Positions 7,877 to 16,601 of a DNA stretch of 41,539 bases are shown here, piece by piece. The notes beneath the pieces are model-generated. The model was not told the origin of the DNA, did no database searches, and worked only from the letters and a program-made list of their open reading frames with translations. Numbering within the stretch: the stretch's first letter is position 1; the number at the start of each line of letters is the position of its first letter. The translations under genes and the position numbers were made by a program. The stretch comes from an uncultured Bacteroidota bacterium (GTDB lineage: Bacteria > Bacteroidota > Bacteroidia > Flavobacteriales > Flavobacteriaceae), in the NCBI GenBank assembly GCA_903879645.1, contig CAIRMK010000238.1, forward strand, positions 1-41,539, written 5' to 3'.

Positions 7877-8263
7877 ATGGTTACCCAAATCACTCGAGGG
7901 ATAAAAATATCTGTAATTACTAGTTTTGAAGGGACTTACTTTAAAAACTATAAAATACATTTTGCTTTTTCTTACGAAGTAACTATAGAAAATCATAGTA
8001 AAGATTCTGTTCAACTAAATTCTCGGCATTGGGAAATTTTTGATTCCTTAAATGATATTGAAATTGTGGATGGCGAAGGTGTAGTTGGCAAAAAACCTGT
8101 TTTAAAACCTGGTGAAAAGCATACTTACAGTTCAGGCTGTTTGCTTTCTTCCCCACATGGAGCTATGCGAGGTTTTTTTAATATGATTAATTTCACTTCT
8201 ACAAAAACATTCAAAGTTATTGTCCCTACATTTCGATTGAGTGCTCCTTACGCTTTAAATTAA
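7877..8263 (+). CDS. apaG: ApaG-family protein
   Basis: A 128-residue ApaG-fold protein, the usual family size. Diagnostic segments are FSYEVTIENHSKDSVQLNSRHWEI, EGVVGKKPVLKPGEKHTYSSGC (the conserved GVVG..P.L.PG..Y.Y.S pattern), and the PHGAMRGFF motif. ApaG has been linked to cobalt/magnesium handling in enterobacteria and shares its fold with domains that bind pyrophosphate or proteins; its role in Bacteroidota is unclear. It is a single gene between the plug gene terminator and pruA. Confidence 0.9.
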   Translation: MVTQITRGIKISVITSFEGTYFKNYKIHFAFSYEVTIENHSKDSVQLNSRHWEIFDSLNDIEIVDGEGVVGKKPVLKPGEKHTYSSGCLLSSPHGAMRGFFNMINFTSTKTFKVIVPTFRLSAPYALN

Positions 8264-8339
8264 TTTTCTTTTCTAAAAATTGAAACTCTTTCCTCAAAGT
8301 TTCATTCTTTATATTGTCAAAAATTTAAATTTTCCTTTG

Positions 8340-8347
8340 TACTTTTG
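8340..8347 (+). promoter_or_regulatory. -7 box of pruA
   Basis: TACTTTTG matches TAnnTTTG. A TTG-containing -33-like box lies 23 bases upstream. The implied leader before the ATG at 8452 is about 100 bases and includes the G/C-rich element at 8408-8437. Confidence 0.35.
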
Positions 8348-8407
8348 TTTCAAATAAAATAATTCACAAAATTTGAATTATCTAATTGTCACAATTAATA
8401 ATTATCA

Positions 8408-8437
8408 CTCGAGGGCAAAGCCCGAAAAGAGCGAAGC
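8408..8437 (+). other. G/C-rich leader element of pruA
   Basis: In an otherwise very AT-rich leader there is a short G/C-rich patch containing the mini-hairpin GGGC-AAA-GCCC (8413-8423) followed by GAGCGAAGC (8430-8437). It ends 14 bases before the pruA start. It may be a small regulatory structure or a dispersed repeat; I do not recognise it as a named riboswitch. Confidence 0.3.
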
Positions 8438-8451
8438 TAAATTAAAAAAAT

Positions 8452-10080
8452 ATGCCTAAAGGATTCTTTCACGTACCAAAAGCGGTTAATGAACCCGTAA
8501 AATCATACGCTCCAAATTCTTCAGAAAAAGTAGCTGTTTTAGCAGCTTATAAGAAAATGTGGAACGAAACTATTGATGTTCCAATGTACATTGGTTCCCA
8601 ACAAATCAAAACTGGAAATACTAAATCAATTTCAGCGCCACATGATCACCAACACATTGTTGGAACTTATCATTTGGCCGAAAAATCACATATAGAGAAA
8701 GCAATTTCATCTGCATTAGAAGCTAGAAAAAAATGGGCAAACATGCCTTGGGAACAAAGAGCAGCCATCTTTTTGAAAGCAGCTGAATTAATTGCAGGCC
8801 CTTATAGAGCCCGTATTAATGCAGCGACTATGATTGCACAATCAAAAACTATTTTTCAAGCAGAAATTGATGCATCTTGTGAGTTGATTGACTTTTTACG
8901 TTACAACGTTGAATTCATGACACAAATTTACAATGACCAACCTAAATCAGTTTCCGATATATGGAATCGTGTTGAATATCGACCTCTAGAGGGTTTTGTC
9001 TATGCAATTACACCTTTTAACTTTACAGCCATTGCTGCAAATCTTCCTGCAAGTGCTGCATTAATGGGAAATACTGTAATTTGGAAACCAAGTGATAGTC
9101 AAGTTTTTTCTGCAAAGATTATTATAGATGTTTTCAGAGAAGCAGGAGTTCCTGATGGTGTTATCAATATAGTTTTTGGTGACCCTGTCATGATTACCGA
9201 TACTGTTTTGGCATCGCCTGATTTTGCTGGAGTTCACTATACTGGTTCCACCTTTGTTTTTAAAGAAATATGGAAAAAGATAGGGGAAAATATTCACTCG
9301 TATAAAACCTATCCAAGAATAGTTGGTGAAACGGGAGGAAAAGACTTTATCGTTGCGCATCCATCAGCAAATGTAAAACAAGTAGTTACTGGAATTACAC
9401 GTGGTGCATTTGAATTTCAAGGACAAAAATGCTCTGCAGCTTCAAGAGCATATATTCCTCAAAGTTTATGGCCTGCCGTTAAAGAACAATTGATTATTGA
9501 TGTAAATTCAATGAAGATGGGAAGTCCAGAAGATTTCTCAAATTTCATTACAGCTGTTATTCATGAAGGTTCGTTCAACAAATTAGCTGGTTTTATCGAC
9601 CAAGCAAAAAAAGATAATGATGCCGAAGTTATACTTGGCGGAAATTATGATAAATCAAAAGGGTACTTTATAGAGCCAACAGTTATTGTAACTAGTAATC
9701 CGAAATATACTACTATGGAAACTGAGCTTTTCGGGCCAGTTATTACCATTTATGTTTATGAAGATGCAAAATGGAGTGAAACATTAGCTTTAGTTGATGG
9801 AACCTCTGAATATGCTTTAACAGGCGCTATTTTCAGTCAAGATAGATATGCTATTGTTGAGGCTACAAAAGCTTTAGAAAACGCCGCTGGAAACTTCTAT
9901 ATCAATGACAAACCAACTGGTGCCGTTGTAGGGATGCAACCGTTTGGTGGAGCAAGGGCATCGGGGACAAATGATAAAGCAGGTTCAATGCAAAATTTAT
10001 TGCGTTGGATTTCTCCAAGAACAATTAAAGAAACTTTTGTAACTCCAGAAGATTATAGATATCCATTTTTAGGAGAATAG
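8452..10080 (+). CDS. pruA: L-glutamate gamma-semialdehyde (1-pyrroline-5-carboxylate) dehydrogenase
   Basis: A 542-residue aldehyde dehydrogenase that oxidises glutamate semialdehyde to glutamate with NAD+, the second step of proline catabolism. The general base Glu is about residue 293 in ETGGKDF and the nucleophilic Cys about 327 in FQGQKCSAASRAY, the form seen in P5C dehydrogenases. YAITPFNFTAIAANLPASAALMG and INDKPTGAVVGMQPFGGARASGT also match that subfamily. It is a free-standing enzyme without the proline dehydrogenase domain of PutA fusions; no proline dehydrogenase gene is in the window. It has its own leader and a clear terminator at 10101-10130. Confidence 0.93.
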   Translation: MPKGFFHVPKAVNEPVKSYAPNSSEKVAVLAAYKKMWNETIDVPMYIGSQQIKTGNTKSISAPHDHQHIVGTYHLAEKSHIEKAISSALEARKKWANMPWEQRAAIFLKAAELIAGPYRARINAATMIAQSKTIFQAEIDASCELIDFLRYNVEFMTQIYNDQPKSVSDIWNRVEYRPLEGFVYAITPFNFTAIAANLPASAALMGNTVIWKPSDSQVFSAKIIIDVFREAGVPDGVINIVFGDPVMITDTVLASPDFAGVHYTGSTFVFKEIWKKIGENIHSYKTYPRIVGETGGKDFIVAHPSANVKQVVTGITRGAFEFQGQKCSAASRAYIPQSLWPAVKEQLIIDVNSMKMGSPEDFSNFITAVIHEGSFNKLAGFIDQAKKDNDAEVILGGNYDKSKGYFIEPTVIVTSNPKYTTMETELFGPVITIYVYEDAKWSETLALVDGTSEYALTGAIFSQDRYAIVEATKALENAAGNFYINDKPTGAVVGMQPFGGARASGTNDKAGSMQNLLRWISPRTIKETFVTPEDYRYPFLGE

Positions 10081-10100
10081 TCAAAATAAAAAATATTATT

Positions 10101-10130
10101 AAAGTCCAAATTTACAGTTTGGACTTTTTT
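10101..10130 (+). terminator. Terminator of pruA
   Basis: A 10-bp perfect stem (AAAGTCCAAA at 10101-10110, complement at 10118-10127) with a 7-base loop is followed by T residues, 20 bases after the pruA stop. Confidence 0.85.
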
Positions 10131-10154
10131 ATTAGATTGAATATTAATTTTTTA

Positions 10155-10162
10155 TATATTTG
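10155..10162 (+). promoter_or_regulatory. -7 box upstream of the T9SS type A cargo gene
   Basis: TATATTTG matches TAnnTTTG and ends 25 bases before the ATG at 10188. No clear TTTG is present at the right distance. Confidence 0.3.
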
Positions 10163-10187
10163 ACAATATATTTTAAATAAAAGAATC

Positions 10188-11222
10188 ATGAAACTAAAAT
10201 TACTTTTTTCATCTATTTTAATTACAACGTTAGGCTTTTCTCAAAGTACTATAAATACTTTTTATGGAGCTAACAATTCTAATTTCTTATTACTTACTTC
10301 CGCTAGTACTCTAGATCACAGTCCGACGGGCGCCAATCAAACTTGGAACTTTAGTCAAATGCTTTCTTTAGGTAATTCTGTACATACTTATACCACTCCA
10401 ACCTCACAAGAATTAACAACATATCCTGGAACTACAACTGATATTGTTTCTACAAGTACTCAAGGAACTACGGTAAACACAGGTTATCTTTATACTAAAA
10501 ATTTGACCGGAGTTGTTTCAATAACGGGTTTAAATACTTCAGGGCTTACCGCAAACTTCTCAACTAATAATGCAACTATTGGAACTTTCCCGATGGTTTA
10601 CGGTTACACGAATAGTGATAGTAATGTTGCCGGAAATTATGTCTATGGTACGTACTCTGGAACATTTACAGGCACTTTAACTACTTCTGTTGATGCTTAT
10701 GGAACTTTAACTTTAAATGATGCTGGTAATGGTGGCTATTCAGGTAGTGTTACTCGTATGAAAAACGTACTAAACATTTCATTGAATTATAGTCTATTCT
10801 CAAATGTTGGAACGGTTACACAAACTAGTTACACTTATTTTGACCCGACTGTTTCAACAAGTGATTTTGTTTTTAGAAGCGTTACAACGAGTGCTGTCGT
10901 TCCTTTAATGTCAATCAATCAAACGGATACTACTATTGAAAAATATCCTACAACAACTCCTCTATCTATTGTACACCAAACTCTTACTAATTCGATTTTG
11001 ATTAAAAATCCTATACAAAATAAGTTAGAAATTAATTCTAGTGTTGCAATTGAAAATGCTAACATTTCAATTACTGATGTTTTAGGCAAAACAATATTTA
11101 ATTTAAACAATCAAACTATTGAAGGTACCTTAGAGATTCCATTTTCTTTATCCGACGGTATATATTTAATTACTATCCAAAATGAGAATGAGACAATCAC
11201 TAAAAAGATTGTGAAAAATTAG
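10188..11222 (+). CDS. T9SS type A sorting domain-containing secreted protein
   Basis: A 344-residue Ser/Thr/Asn-rich protein with an N-terminal signal peptide (residues 1-18, LLFSSILITTLGFSQ). The last 75 residues or so match the T9SS type A sorting domain: IKNPIQNKLEINSSVAIENANISITDVLGKTI, then GTLEIPFSLSDGIYLITIQNENETITKKIVKN. The middle part (about 20-265) is low in charge and looks like an extracellular beta-rich fold; I do not recognise its function. The protein should cross the outer membrane by the type IX system and be released or anchored after cleavage of the C-terminal domain. It is monocistronic, with a terminator at 11267-11299. Confidence 0.85.
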   Translation: MKLKLLFSSILITTLGFSQSTINTFYGANNSNFLLLTSASTLDHSPTGANQTWNFSQMLSLGNSVHTYTTPTSQELTTYPGTTTDIVSTSTQGTTVNTGYLYTKNLTGVVSITGLNTSGLTANFSTNNATIGTFPMVYGYTNSDSNVAGNYVYGTYSGTFTGTLTTSVDAYGTLTLNDAGNGGYSGSVTRMKNVLNISLNYSLFSNVGTVTQTSYTYFDPTVSTSDFVFRSVTTSAVVPLMSINQTDTTIEKYPTTTPLSIVHQTLTNSILIKNPIQNKLEINSSVAIENANISITDVLGKTIFNLNNQTIEGTLEIPFSLSDGIYLITIQNENETITKKIVKN

Positions 11223-11266
11223 AGTGTTAGGAACCTTACATCACTTAAAAAAAAGGCAAATATTAT

Positions 11267-11299
11267 AAAGGTGTATTAAACGAATTTAATACACCTTTT
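11267..11299 (+). terminator. Terminator of the T9SS type A cargo gene
   Basis: A 14-bp perfect stem (11267-11280 with 11285-11298) closes a 4-base CGAA loop, and a short T tract runs into it, 44 bases after the stop. Confidence 0.8.
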
Positions 11300-11460
11300 G
11301 CTTTTAAAAATATTTTCTCTTAAAAATAATATCAATAAAATATAGAGCAATTAATTATTGAAAGTACCTATGGCTCAATTTTCTAAAATAATGTTGTACC
11401 CAAAATCACTTAGTAAAAGTAAAATAAGTAAAGCTAGGCTAGAAATAAATGACATTTAAA

Positions 11461-11514
11461 TTTGATATAACAAAAAAGCCTTTCTGTTGGAAAGGCTTTT
11501 TTTGTTATATCAAA
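11461..11514. terminator. Long bidirectional hairpin ending the act-cox operon
   Basis: A near-perfect 24-bp inverted repeat with a single-base bulge pairs 11461-11484 with 11490-11514 around a 5-base TGTTG loop. The core AAAAAAGCCTTTC with its complement is a classic terminator in both directions, and the arms extend it outward by TTTGATATAAC. It lies 2 bases after the ctaD stop on the minus strand. The stretch 11300-11460 holds nothing else that I can see. Confidence 0.85.
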
Positions 11515-11516
11515 TA

Positions 11517-13316
11517 CTAGTGATGAAGGACTTCTTCTCCAGGTTTCATAGGTACATTTTGCGGTACAAAATCCTCATCATGCCCAGGTTTACTATAATC
11601 ATAAGGCCATCTATAAACTTCTGGAATTTCTCCAGGCCAGTTACCATGAATATGTTCAATTGGTGCAGTCCATTCAAGAGTATTAGATCTCCATGGATTT
11701 TGAACCGTTTTCTTACCATAAAAAATACTAACAAAGAAATTATAGATGAAAACTAATTGAAAAGCGCCACCAATCAGAGCGAAAACAGTAATAACAACAT
11801 TCACATTTTGCAAATCATCAAAAAGTGGGAAGTTTGTATTTTCATAATAACGTCTCGGCAAACCAGCCATACCAATAAAATGCATTGGGAAGAATACACC
11901 ATAAGCACAAACAGCTGTTACCCAAAAGTGAACATACCCTAATGTTTTATTTAACATTCTACCAAACATCTTTGGATACCAATGGTAGATACCAGCAAAC
12001 ATTCCGTAAAGCGCAGAAATACCCATTACTAAATGGAAGTGAGCTACAACGAAATAAGTATCATGAACATTAATATCAAGAGTACTATCTCCTAAAATGA
12101 TTCCTGTCAATCCACCAGTAATAAAAGTAGAAACTAAACCTATCGAGAACAACATGGCTGGGTTTAATTGTAAATTACCTTTCCATAAAGTTGTAATATA
12201 ATTGAAGGCTTTCACAGCAGAAGGAATAGCAATTAACAAAGTTGTGAAGGTAAATACAGAACCTAAAAATGGATTCATACCAGAAACAAACATATGGTGT
12301 CCCCAAACAATAGTTGATAAAAATGCAATTGCTAGAATAGACATAATCATCGCTCTATATCCAAAGATAGGTTTACGTGCATTTGTAGCAATAACTTCAG
12401 AAGTAATTCCTAATGCAGGTAATAAAATGATGTATACTTCAGGATGACCTAAAAACCAAAATAAGTGCTCAAACAATACAGGTGAACCACCTTGATAATT
12501 TAATACCTCACCAGCTAAATAAATATCTGACAAAAAGAAAGAGGTTCCAAAACTTCTATCCATTATCAATAATAAAGCAGCTGATAATAAAACAGGGAAT
12601 GAAATTACACCAATTACAGCTGTTACAAAGAAAGCCCAAATTGTAAGTGGCATTCTTGTTAAGGACATTCCTTTAGTTCTTAAATTAATAACGGTAACAA
12701 TATAATTAAGAGAACCCATTAATGAGGCTGCAATAAATATAGCCATGGATACCAACCAAAGTGTCATTCCAAGGCCTGAACCAGCAATAGCTTGAGGTAA
12801 GGCACTTAAGGGTGGATATATTGTCCATCCAGCAGAAGCAGGTCCAGATTCAATGAATAAAGAAGAAACCATTACCACACTAGAAAGAAAAAATAACCAA
12901 TAAGATATCATATTCAGGAATCCTGAGGCCATATCTCTAGCACCAAGCTGTAATGGGATAAGCAAATTACTAAAAGTTCCACTTAAAGCAGCGGTAAGTA
13001 CAAAAAATACCATTATGGTTCCATGTATGGTAATCAAAGACAAATAAGCTTCGTTTGTCATTACTCCGCCTGGAGCCATTTTTTCTCCTAAAAAGAAACT
13101 AAACACTTTAAAAGACTGCTCAGGCCAAGCCAATTGAAGTCTAAAAAGCAAAGACATTCCAACACCAATGATACCCATAAAAATACCTGTTAGAAGATAT
13201 TGTTTGGCAATCATTTTATGGTCAATACTAAATATATATTTAGTAATAAACGTGTCTTTATGATGGTGGTGATCTTCGTGATGATCGATTGCGTGATTAT
13301 CGTGTGCTTGACTCAT
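11517..13316 (-). CDS. ctaD: Cytochrome c oxidase subunit I (caa3/aa3 type)
   Basis: A 599-residue heme-copper oxidase subunit I, the catalytic core that reduces O2 to water and pumps protons. The CuB/cross-link motif GHPEVYI with the D-channel Glu, the CuB pair in WGHHMF, and DTYFVVAHFHLVMG with the high- and low-spin heme ligands are all present, fitting an A-type oxidase. About twelve membrane segments are seen. The N-terminus has an unusual His-rich stretch (DHHEDHHHHKD). It is the last gene of the act-cox operon, 15 bases after coxB. Subunits III and IV are not in the window. Confidence 0.95.
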   Translation of the reverse strand: MSQAHDNHAIDHHEDHHHHKDTFITKYIFSIDHKMIAKQYLLTGIFMGIIGVGMSLLFRLQLAWPEQSFKVFSFFLGEKMAPGGVMTNEAYLSLITIHGTIMVFFVLTAALSGTFSNLLIPLQLGARDMASGFLNMISYWLFFLSSVVMVSSLFIESGPASAGWTIYPPLSALPQAIAGSGLGMTLWLVSMAIFIAASLMGSLNYIVTVINLRTKGMSLTRMPLTIWAFFVTAVIGVISFPVLLSAALLLIMDRSFGTSFFLSDIYLAGEVLNYQGGSPVLFEHLFWFLGHPEVYIILLPALGITSEVIATNARKPIFGYRAMIMSILAIAFLSTIVWGHHMFVSGMNPFLGSVFTFTTLLIAIPSAVKAFNYITTLWKGNLQLNPAMLFSIGLVSTFITGGLTGIILGDSTLDINVHDTYFVVAHFHLVMGISALYGMFAGIYHWYPKMFGRMLNKTLGYVHFWVTAVCAYGVFFPMHFIGMAGLPRRYYENTNFPLFDDLQNVNVVITVFALIGGAFQLVFIYNFFVSIFYGKKTVQNPWRSNTLEWTAPIEHIHGNWPGEIPEVYRWPYDYSKPGHDEDFVPQNVPMKPGEEVLHH

Positions 13317-13331
13317 ATTATAGAAAATATA

Positions 13332-14525
13332 TTATTTTTTAGTATTCATTGTTGCTTCGGCTACTGCCACAACAGTAGTATCTTTTTTTCCAGTTGCAGA
13401 ATCTGTTTTAACAGAATTTGCTTCTCCGCCTTTAGCTTTTGCAGCATCAGCAGCAGCATTCTTTACACTCTGAACTAATGTTGTTTTACCATTCAACCAT
13501 TTTGCATAATCTTCAGGTGTGTCAACAACTACTTTCATTTGCATATTATAGTGAGAAGCTCCACAAATTTTATTACACAATAAAAGGTAATCAAAAGTAT
13601 AAGGATCTAAAGCTGTTTTACCATCAGCTACTAATTCTTTACTTTTTTCCTCTCTTATTTTATTGATATTTGCAACTTTTTCAGTCATTTCTTTAGTTTC
13701 TCTCATCTCAGTTGTAGTCATAGATGGAGTAAACGCAAATTGAGTAACCATTCCTGGAACACAATTCATTTGAGCTCTAAAATGAGGCATGTACATAGAG
13801 TGTAATACATCCTGAGAACGCAATTTAAAAAGAACTTTAGTTCCTTTAGGAATATGAATTTCATCAGTAACAATATCATCTTGAGCATTAGGATCAGCTA
13901 AATCAACTCCAAGAGCATTTACTCCTTCAATCAATCTAACATTAGCTTTACCAAGTACATTATCTTTACCTGAATATCTAGCGGTCCATTTAAATTGTTG
14001 TCCATAAATTTCAATAACTATTGGCTTTTCAACTTTTTCGTTAACGAACATAATGTCTGTCCATGAATATAAACCAAAGAAAATCAAAACTGCTAAAACA
14101 ATTGCTGGAATAGAACTCCAAATAAACTCTAACTTATTATTGTCAGAAAAATACGCAGCAACTTGTCCTTTCTTACCTCTGTATTTAAAGCCAAAGTAAT
14201 GCAATAAAGCTTGTGTAATGATTTGAACAGTAAAAATAAGACCCATTGAAATCCACATCAATCTGTCAACACTTTTCCCATGTACAGATGCTGCATTATC
14301 CATTAAAGGAAGTTTACCATAATATATGAAACAATATATTGTTATAACATAGATAAAACCTAAAAACCCAAATAGTAAATAACCATTAACTTTATTATCG
14401 TTATCGTCAGCTACCTGAGTATTCCCAGATGTGTTGCCAACTTGAGTTAAATCAAAAATCTTAGTTAGTTGCCACAATGCAACTGCTAATAAAACTAAAA
14501 CAAGAAGTACTAATAAACCTGTCAT
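13332..14525 (-). CDS. coxB: Cytochrome c oxidase subunit II
   Basis: A 397-residue subunit II, longer than usual. It has hydrophobic segments at about 1-23, 48-70, 88-108 and 133-150, so extra N-terminal membrane helices precede the standard hairpin. The periplasmic cupredoxin domain has DVLHSMYMPHFRAQMN with the first CuA His, and CNKICGASHYNM with the two Cys, second His and Met in the correct 0/+4/+8/+11 spacing. The position that is Glu in classic CuA sites (+2) is Lys here. A roughly 30-residue charged insertion precedes the CuA motif, and the C-terminus ends in a 45-residue Ala/Lys/Thr-rich tail. It takes electrons from cytochrome c or directly from the ACIII complex and feeds ctaD. 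Confidence 0.93.
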   Translation of the reverse strand: MTGLLVLLVLVLLAVALWQLTKIFDLTQVGNTSGNTQVADDNDNKVNGYLLFGFLGFIYVITIYCFIYYGKLPLMDNAASVHGKSVDRLMWISMGLIFTVQIITQALLHYFGFKYRGKKGQVAAYFSDNNKLEFIWSSIPAIVLAVLIFFGLYSWTDIMFVNEKVEKPIVIEIYGQQFKWTARYSGKDNVLGKANVRLIEGVNALGVDLADPNAQDDIVTDEIHIPKGTKVLFKLRSQDVLHSMYMPHFRAQMNCVPGMVTQFAFTPSMTTTEMRETKEMTEKVANINKIREEKSKELVADGKTALDPYTFDYLLLCNKICGASHYNMQMKVVVDTPEDYAKWLNGKTTLVQSVKNAAADAAKAKGGEANSVKTDSATGKKDTTVVAVAEATMNTKK

Positions 14526-14544
14526 TTGTTGTTTATTTTAAATA

Positions 14545-16008
14545 TTAATAATGAAAATGTTTACTTTCTTCTATAAATGGATTACGTTTTGGTGTAAGTG
14601 GAACTTTAGTCAAAGCAGTAAATACAACATAAATAAATAATCCTAAAAAGAATAATACAGATGAAATCTCAGATACGCCAATGAACCAATGTTCTCCTAC
14701 CGTTGCAGGCATAATCATATTAAAGAAATCAATATAGTGACCAAATAATATCACAACTCCAGCTCCAACAATAATTGGTGCTATTCGTTTGAAATCAGTA
14801 TTGATAAGAACTAAAATTGGAAACACAAAGTTCATAATAACTGCGCCAAAGAATGGCAAGTTATAAAACTCAATTCTCATTTTAAAATAAGTAACTTCTT
14901 CTGGAATGTTAGCATACCAAATCAACATGAATTGAGAGAACCATAAATAAGTCCAGAATACACTAAAACCAAACATGAATTTAGACAAATCATGAATATG
15001 ACTAGAATTTACGTTTTCTAAATAACCTTTAGATTTTAAATATAGAGTGACCATAGAAATTGTAGTAATAGCACTTACAAAGAAACTTGCAAATACATAC
15101 CATCCAAATAAAGTACTGAACCAATGTGGATCAAATGACATTAACCAATCCCATGACATAATAGATTCGGATACAATAAAGAATACTAAGAATGCTGCAG
15201 ATAATTTGAAATTCTTTTTATAGAAAGTGTTGTCAGCAGCTTCGTCTTGAGACAAACAGTTTTTTCTTGAGATATATCTATATAAATTCCAACCTAATAA
15301 GAAAATAGCAGCTCTTGAAATCCAAAAAGCAAAATTCAAATAACCCGATTTACCAGCAATCATTGCATCATAGTTTGGGCTTCCTTTTTGAGTAATCCCT
15401 TTTGCCATCCAAGCAAAAAGATTATTAGATTCAAACATATGAGTTCCTGTAACAACAAGAAGAATAAAGAATAGTACTGAACCTACAGGTAAGTAGGCTG
15501 TTATTCCTTGCATAACTCTAAATAAAACTGGTGACCAACCTGCTTGAGCCACTTGTTGAATAGCATAAAAAGCTAAAACTCCTAATGATATTAGCATGAA
15601 AAATATACAAGCTAAATACAATGCAGACCATGGTTTATTTTGCAATTGATGAAAAACATGTTCAGCATGCTCTTTCTTCTCTTTAGCTTCTTCATCTTTA
15701 GTATCTTTAGTCGAAACCTTTTTTTCAATGACAGGTGCAGCAGTAACTTTTACAGAATCTGTAGTACTTGTAGCAGAATCTTTTTTTACTTCAGCAGTTT
15801 TAATTTCTTCTGATGGCATGGTTACAACCTTATGTGCATCATGATTTGTAGCTTCAATACTATGACCTTCATGATGACTTTCAGCAACTATTTTTTCTAC
15901 TTCTTCTATAGTTTTTGGAGCAGATAAAAAACCATACACAATTCCAACTAATCCTAAAATCATTAGAATAAGTGCAGTGGTTTTTAATTTTTTTGAAAAT
16001 GTATACAT
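14545..16008 (-). CDS. actF: Alternative complex III subunit ActF (NrfD/PsrC-like membrane subunit)
   Basis: A 487-residue polytopic membrane protein in the ActF position of the operon. After a first hydrophobic helix (about 10-30) comes a polar stretch of about 90 residues rich in Glu, Lys, Thr, Ser and His (about 38-125). About nine further helices follow, with ESIMSWDWLMSFDPHWFSTLFGWYVFASF and WAYIPEE-like loops typical of ActF. ActF is a paralogue of ActC and helps anchor the peripheral subunits in the membrane. Position between actE and coxB and the short gaps (29 and 19 bases) support one transcript. Its exact contribution to proton movement is not settled by sequence. Confidence 0.88.
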   Translation of the reverse strand: MYTFSKKLKTTALILMILGLVGIVYGFLSAPKTIEEVEKIVAESHHEGHSIEATNHDAHKVVTMPSEEIKTAEVKKDSATSTTDSVKVTAAPVIEKKVSTKDTKDEEAKEKKEHAEHVFHQLQNKPWSALYLACIFFMLISLGVLAFYAIQQVAQAGWSPVLFRVMQGITAYLPVGSVLFFILLVVTGTHMFESNNLFAWMAKGITQKGSPNYDAMIAGKSGYLNFAFWISRAAIFLLGWNLYRYISRKNCLSQDEAADNTFYKKNFKLSAAFLVFFIVSESIMSWDWLMSFDPHWFSTLFGWYVFASFFVSAITTISMVTLYLKSKGYLENVNSSHIHDLSKFMFGFSVFWTYLWFSQFMLIWYANIPEEVTYFKMRIEFYNLPFFGAVIMNFVFPILVLINTDFKRIAPIIVGAGVVILFGHYIDFFNMIMPATVGEHWFIGVSEISSVLFFLGLFIYVVFTALTKVPLTPKRNPFIEESKHFHY

Positions 16009-16037
16009 ATCTATAAGAATCTGTTTGTTCTACTTTA

Positions 16038-16595
16038 TTATTGCGCTTTTAGCTTCATTACATAAGCTGCCACCATCCAACGTTCAGTTTGGTTCAATTG
16101 ATTCGCATAAGAACCCATAGAATTTAATCCGAAGTTAATAACGTGGTTTACACTTCCTTCTGTAATTTGTCTGTCTTTATAATTAGGAACTCCTAAAAAT
16201 TTTCCTTGAGTAACTAATTTTCCTTTTCCGTCACCAGTATTTCCGTGACAAATAGCACAATAGATTTCAAAAAGCTCTTGCGATTTTTTCATATCTATAG
16301 TTGCTGGATCTAAAGGAGATTTCGAATTTAATTTAGCTGCCTCATATCCTGCTGGAGTATTTGCAAACTCATAAGGAACATAACCTCTTTTAATAGTTCC
16401 ATCAGGTGGTAATTGTCCTTCTTTTCCATGTAATCCTGTTGGAGAATTAAATGCAGTTGACTCTGAATACGTTTCATAAGCAACCGATTCATACATGTTT
16501 GGCATGTACTGATAGTTTGGATAATTATTATCTTTACATGATGAGAAAGATATTAATATCCCTAATACTACTGCTGTTTTTAATAAACTTTTCAT
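16038..16595 (-). CDS. actE: Alternative complex III monoheme cytochrome c subunit ActE
   Basis: A 185-residue lipoprotein cytochrome. The signal peptide ends in a lipobox (ISFSSCKDN, Cys about residue 20). The single c-heme site is YCAICHGNTGDGKG in the second half, with a likely distal Met ligand in NFGLNSMGSYANQL. It would pass electrons out of the complex, either to soluble cytochrome c or to the oxidase. The gap to actD is 6 bases, suggesting translational coupling. Confidence 0.9.
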   Translation of the reverse strand: MKSLLKTAVVLGILISFSSCKDNNYPNYQYMPNMYESVAYETYSESTAFNSPTGLHGKEGQLPPDGTIKRGYVPYEFANTPAGYEAAKLNSKSPLDPATIDMKKSQELFEIYCAICHGNTGDGKGKLVTQGKFLGVPNYKDRQITEGSVNHVINFGLNSMGSYANQLNQTERWMVAAYVMKLKAQ

Positions 16596-16601
16596 GTCTG
16601 T

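Noticed and set aside
8408-8437. A known riboswitch in the pruA leader
   Set aside because: The patch is too short and lacks the conserved core of any riboswitch class I know.
9061-9360. A 99-codon minus-strand frame opposite pruA
   Set aside because: It covers the pruA catalytic core on the other strand and has no start context or family resemblance.
11487-13478. Several open frames of 60-92 codons on the plus strand opposite ctaD and coxB
   Set aside because: They are shadows of strongly conserved oxidase genes on the minus strand and have no coding features of their own.
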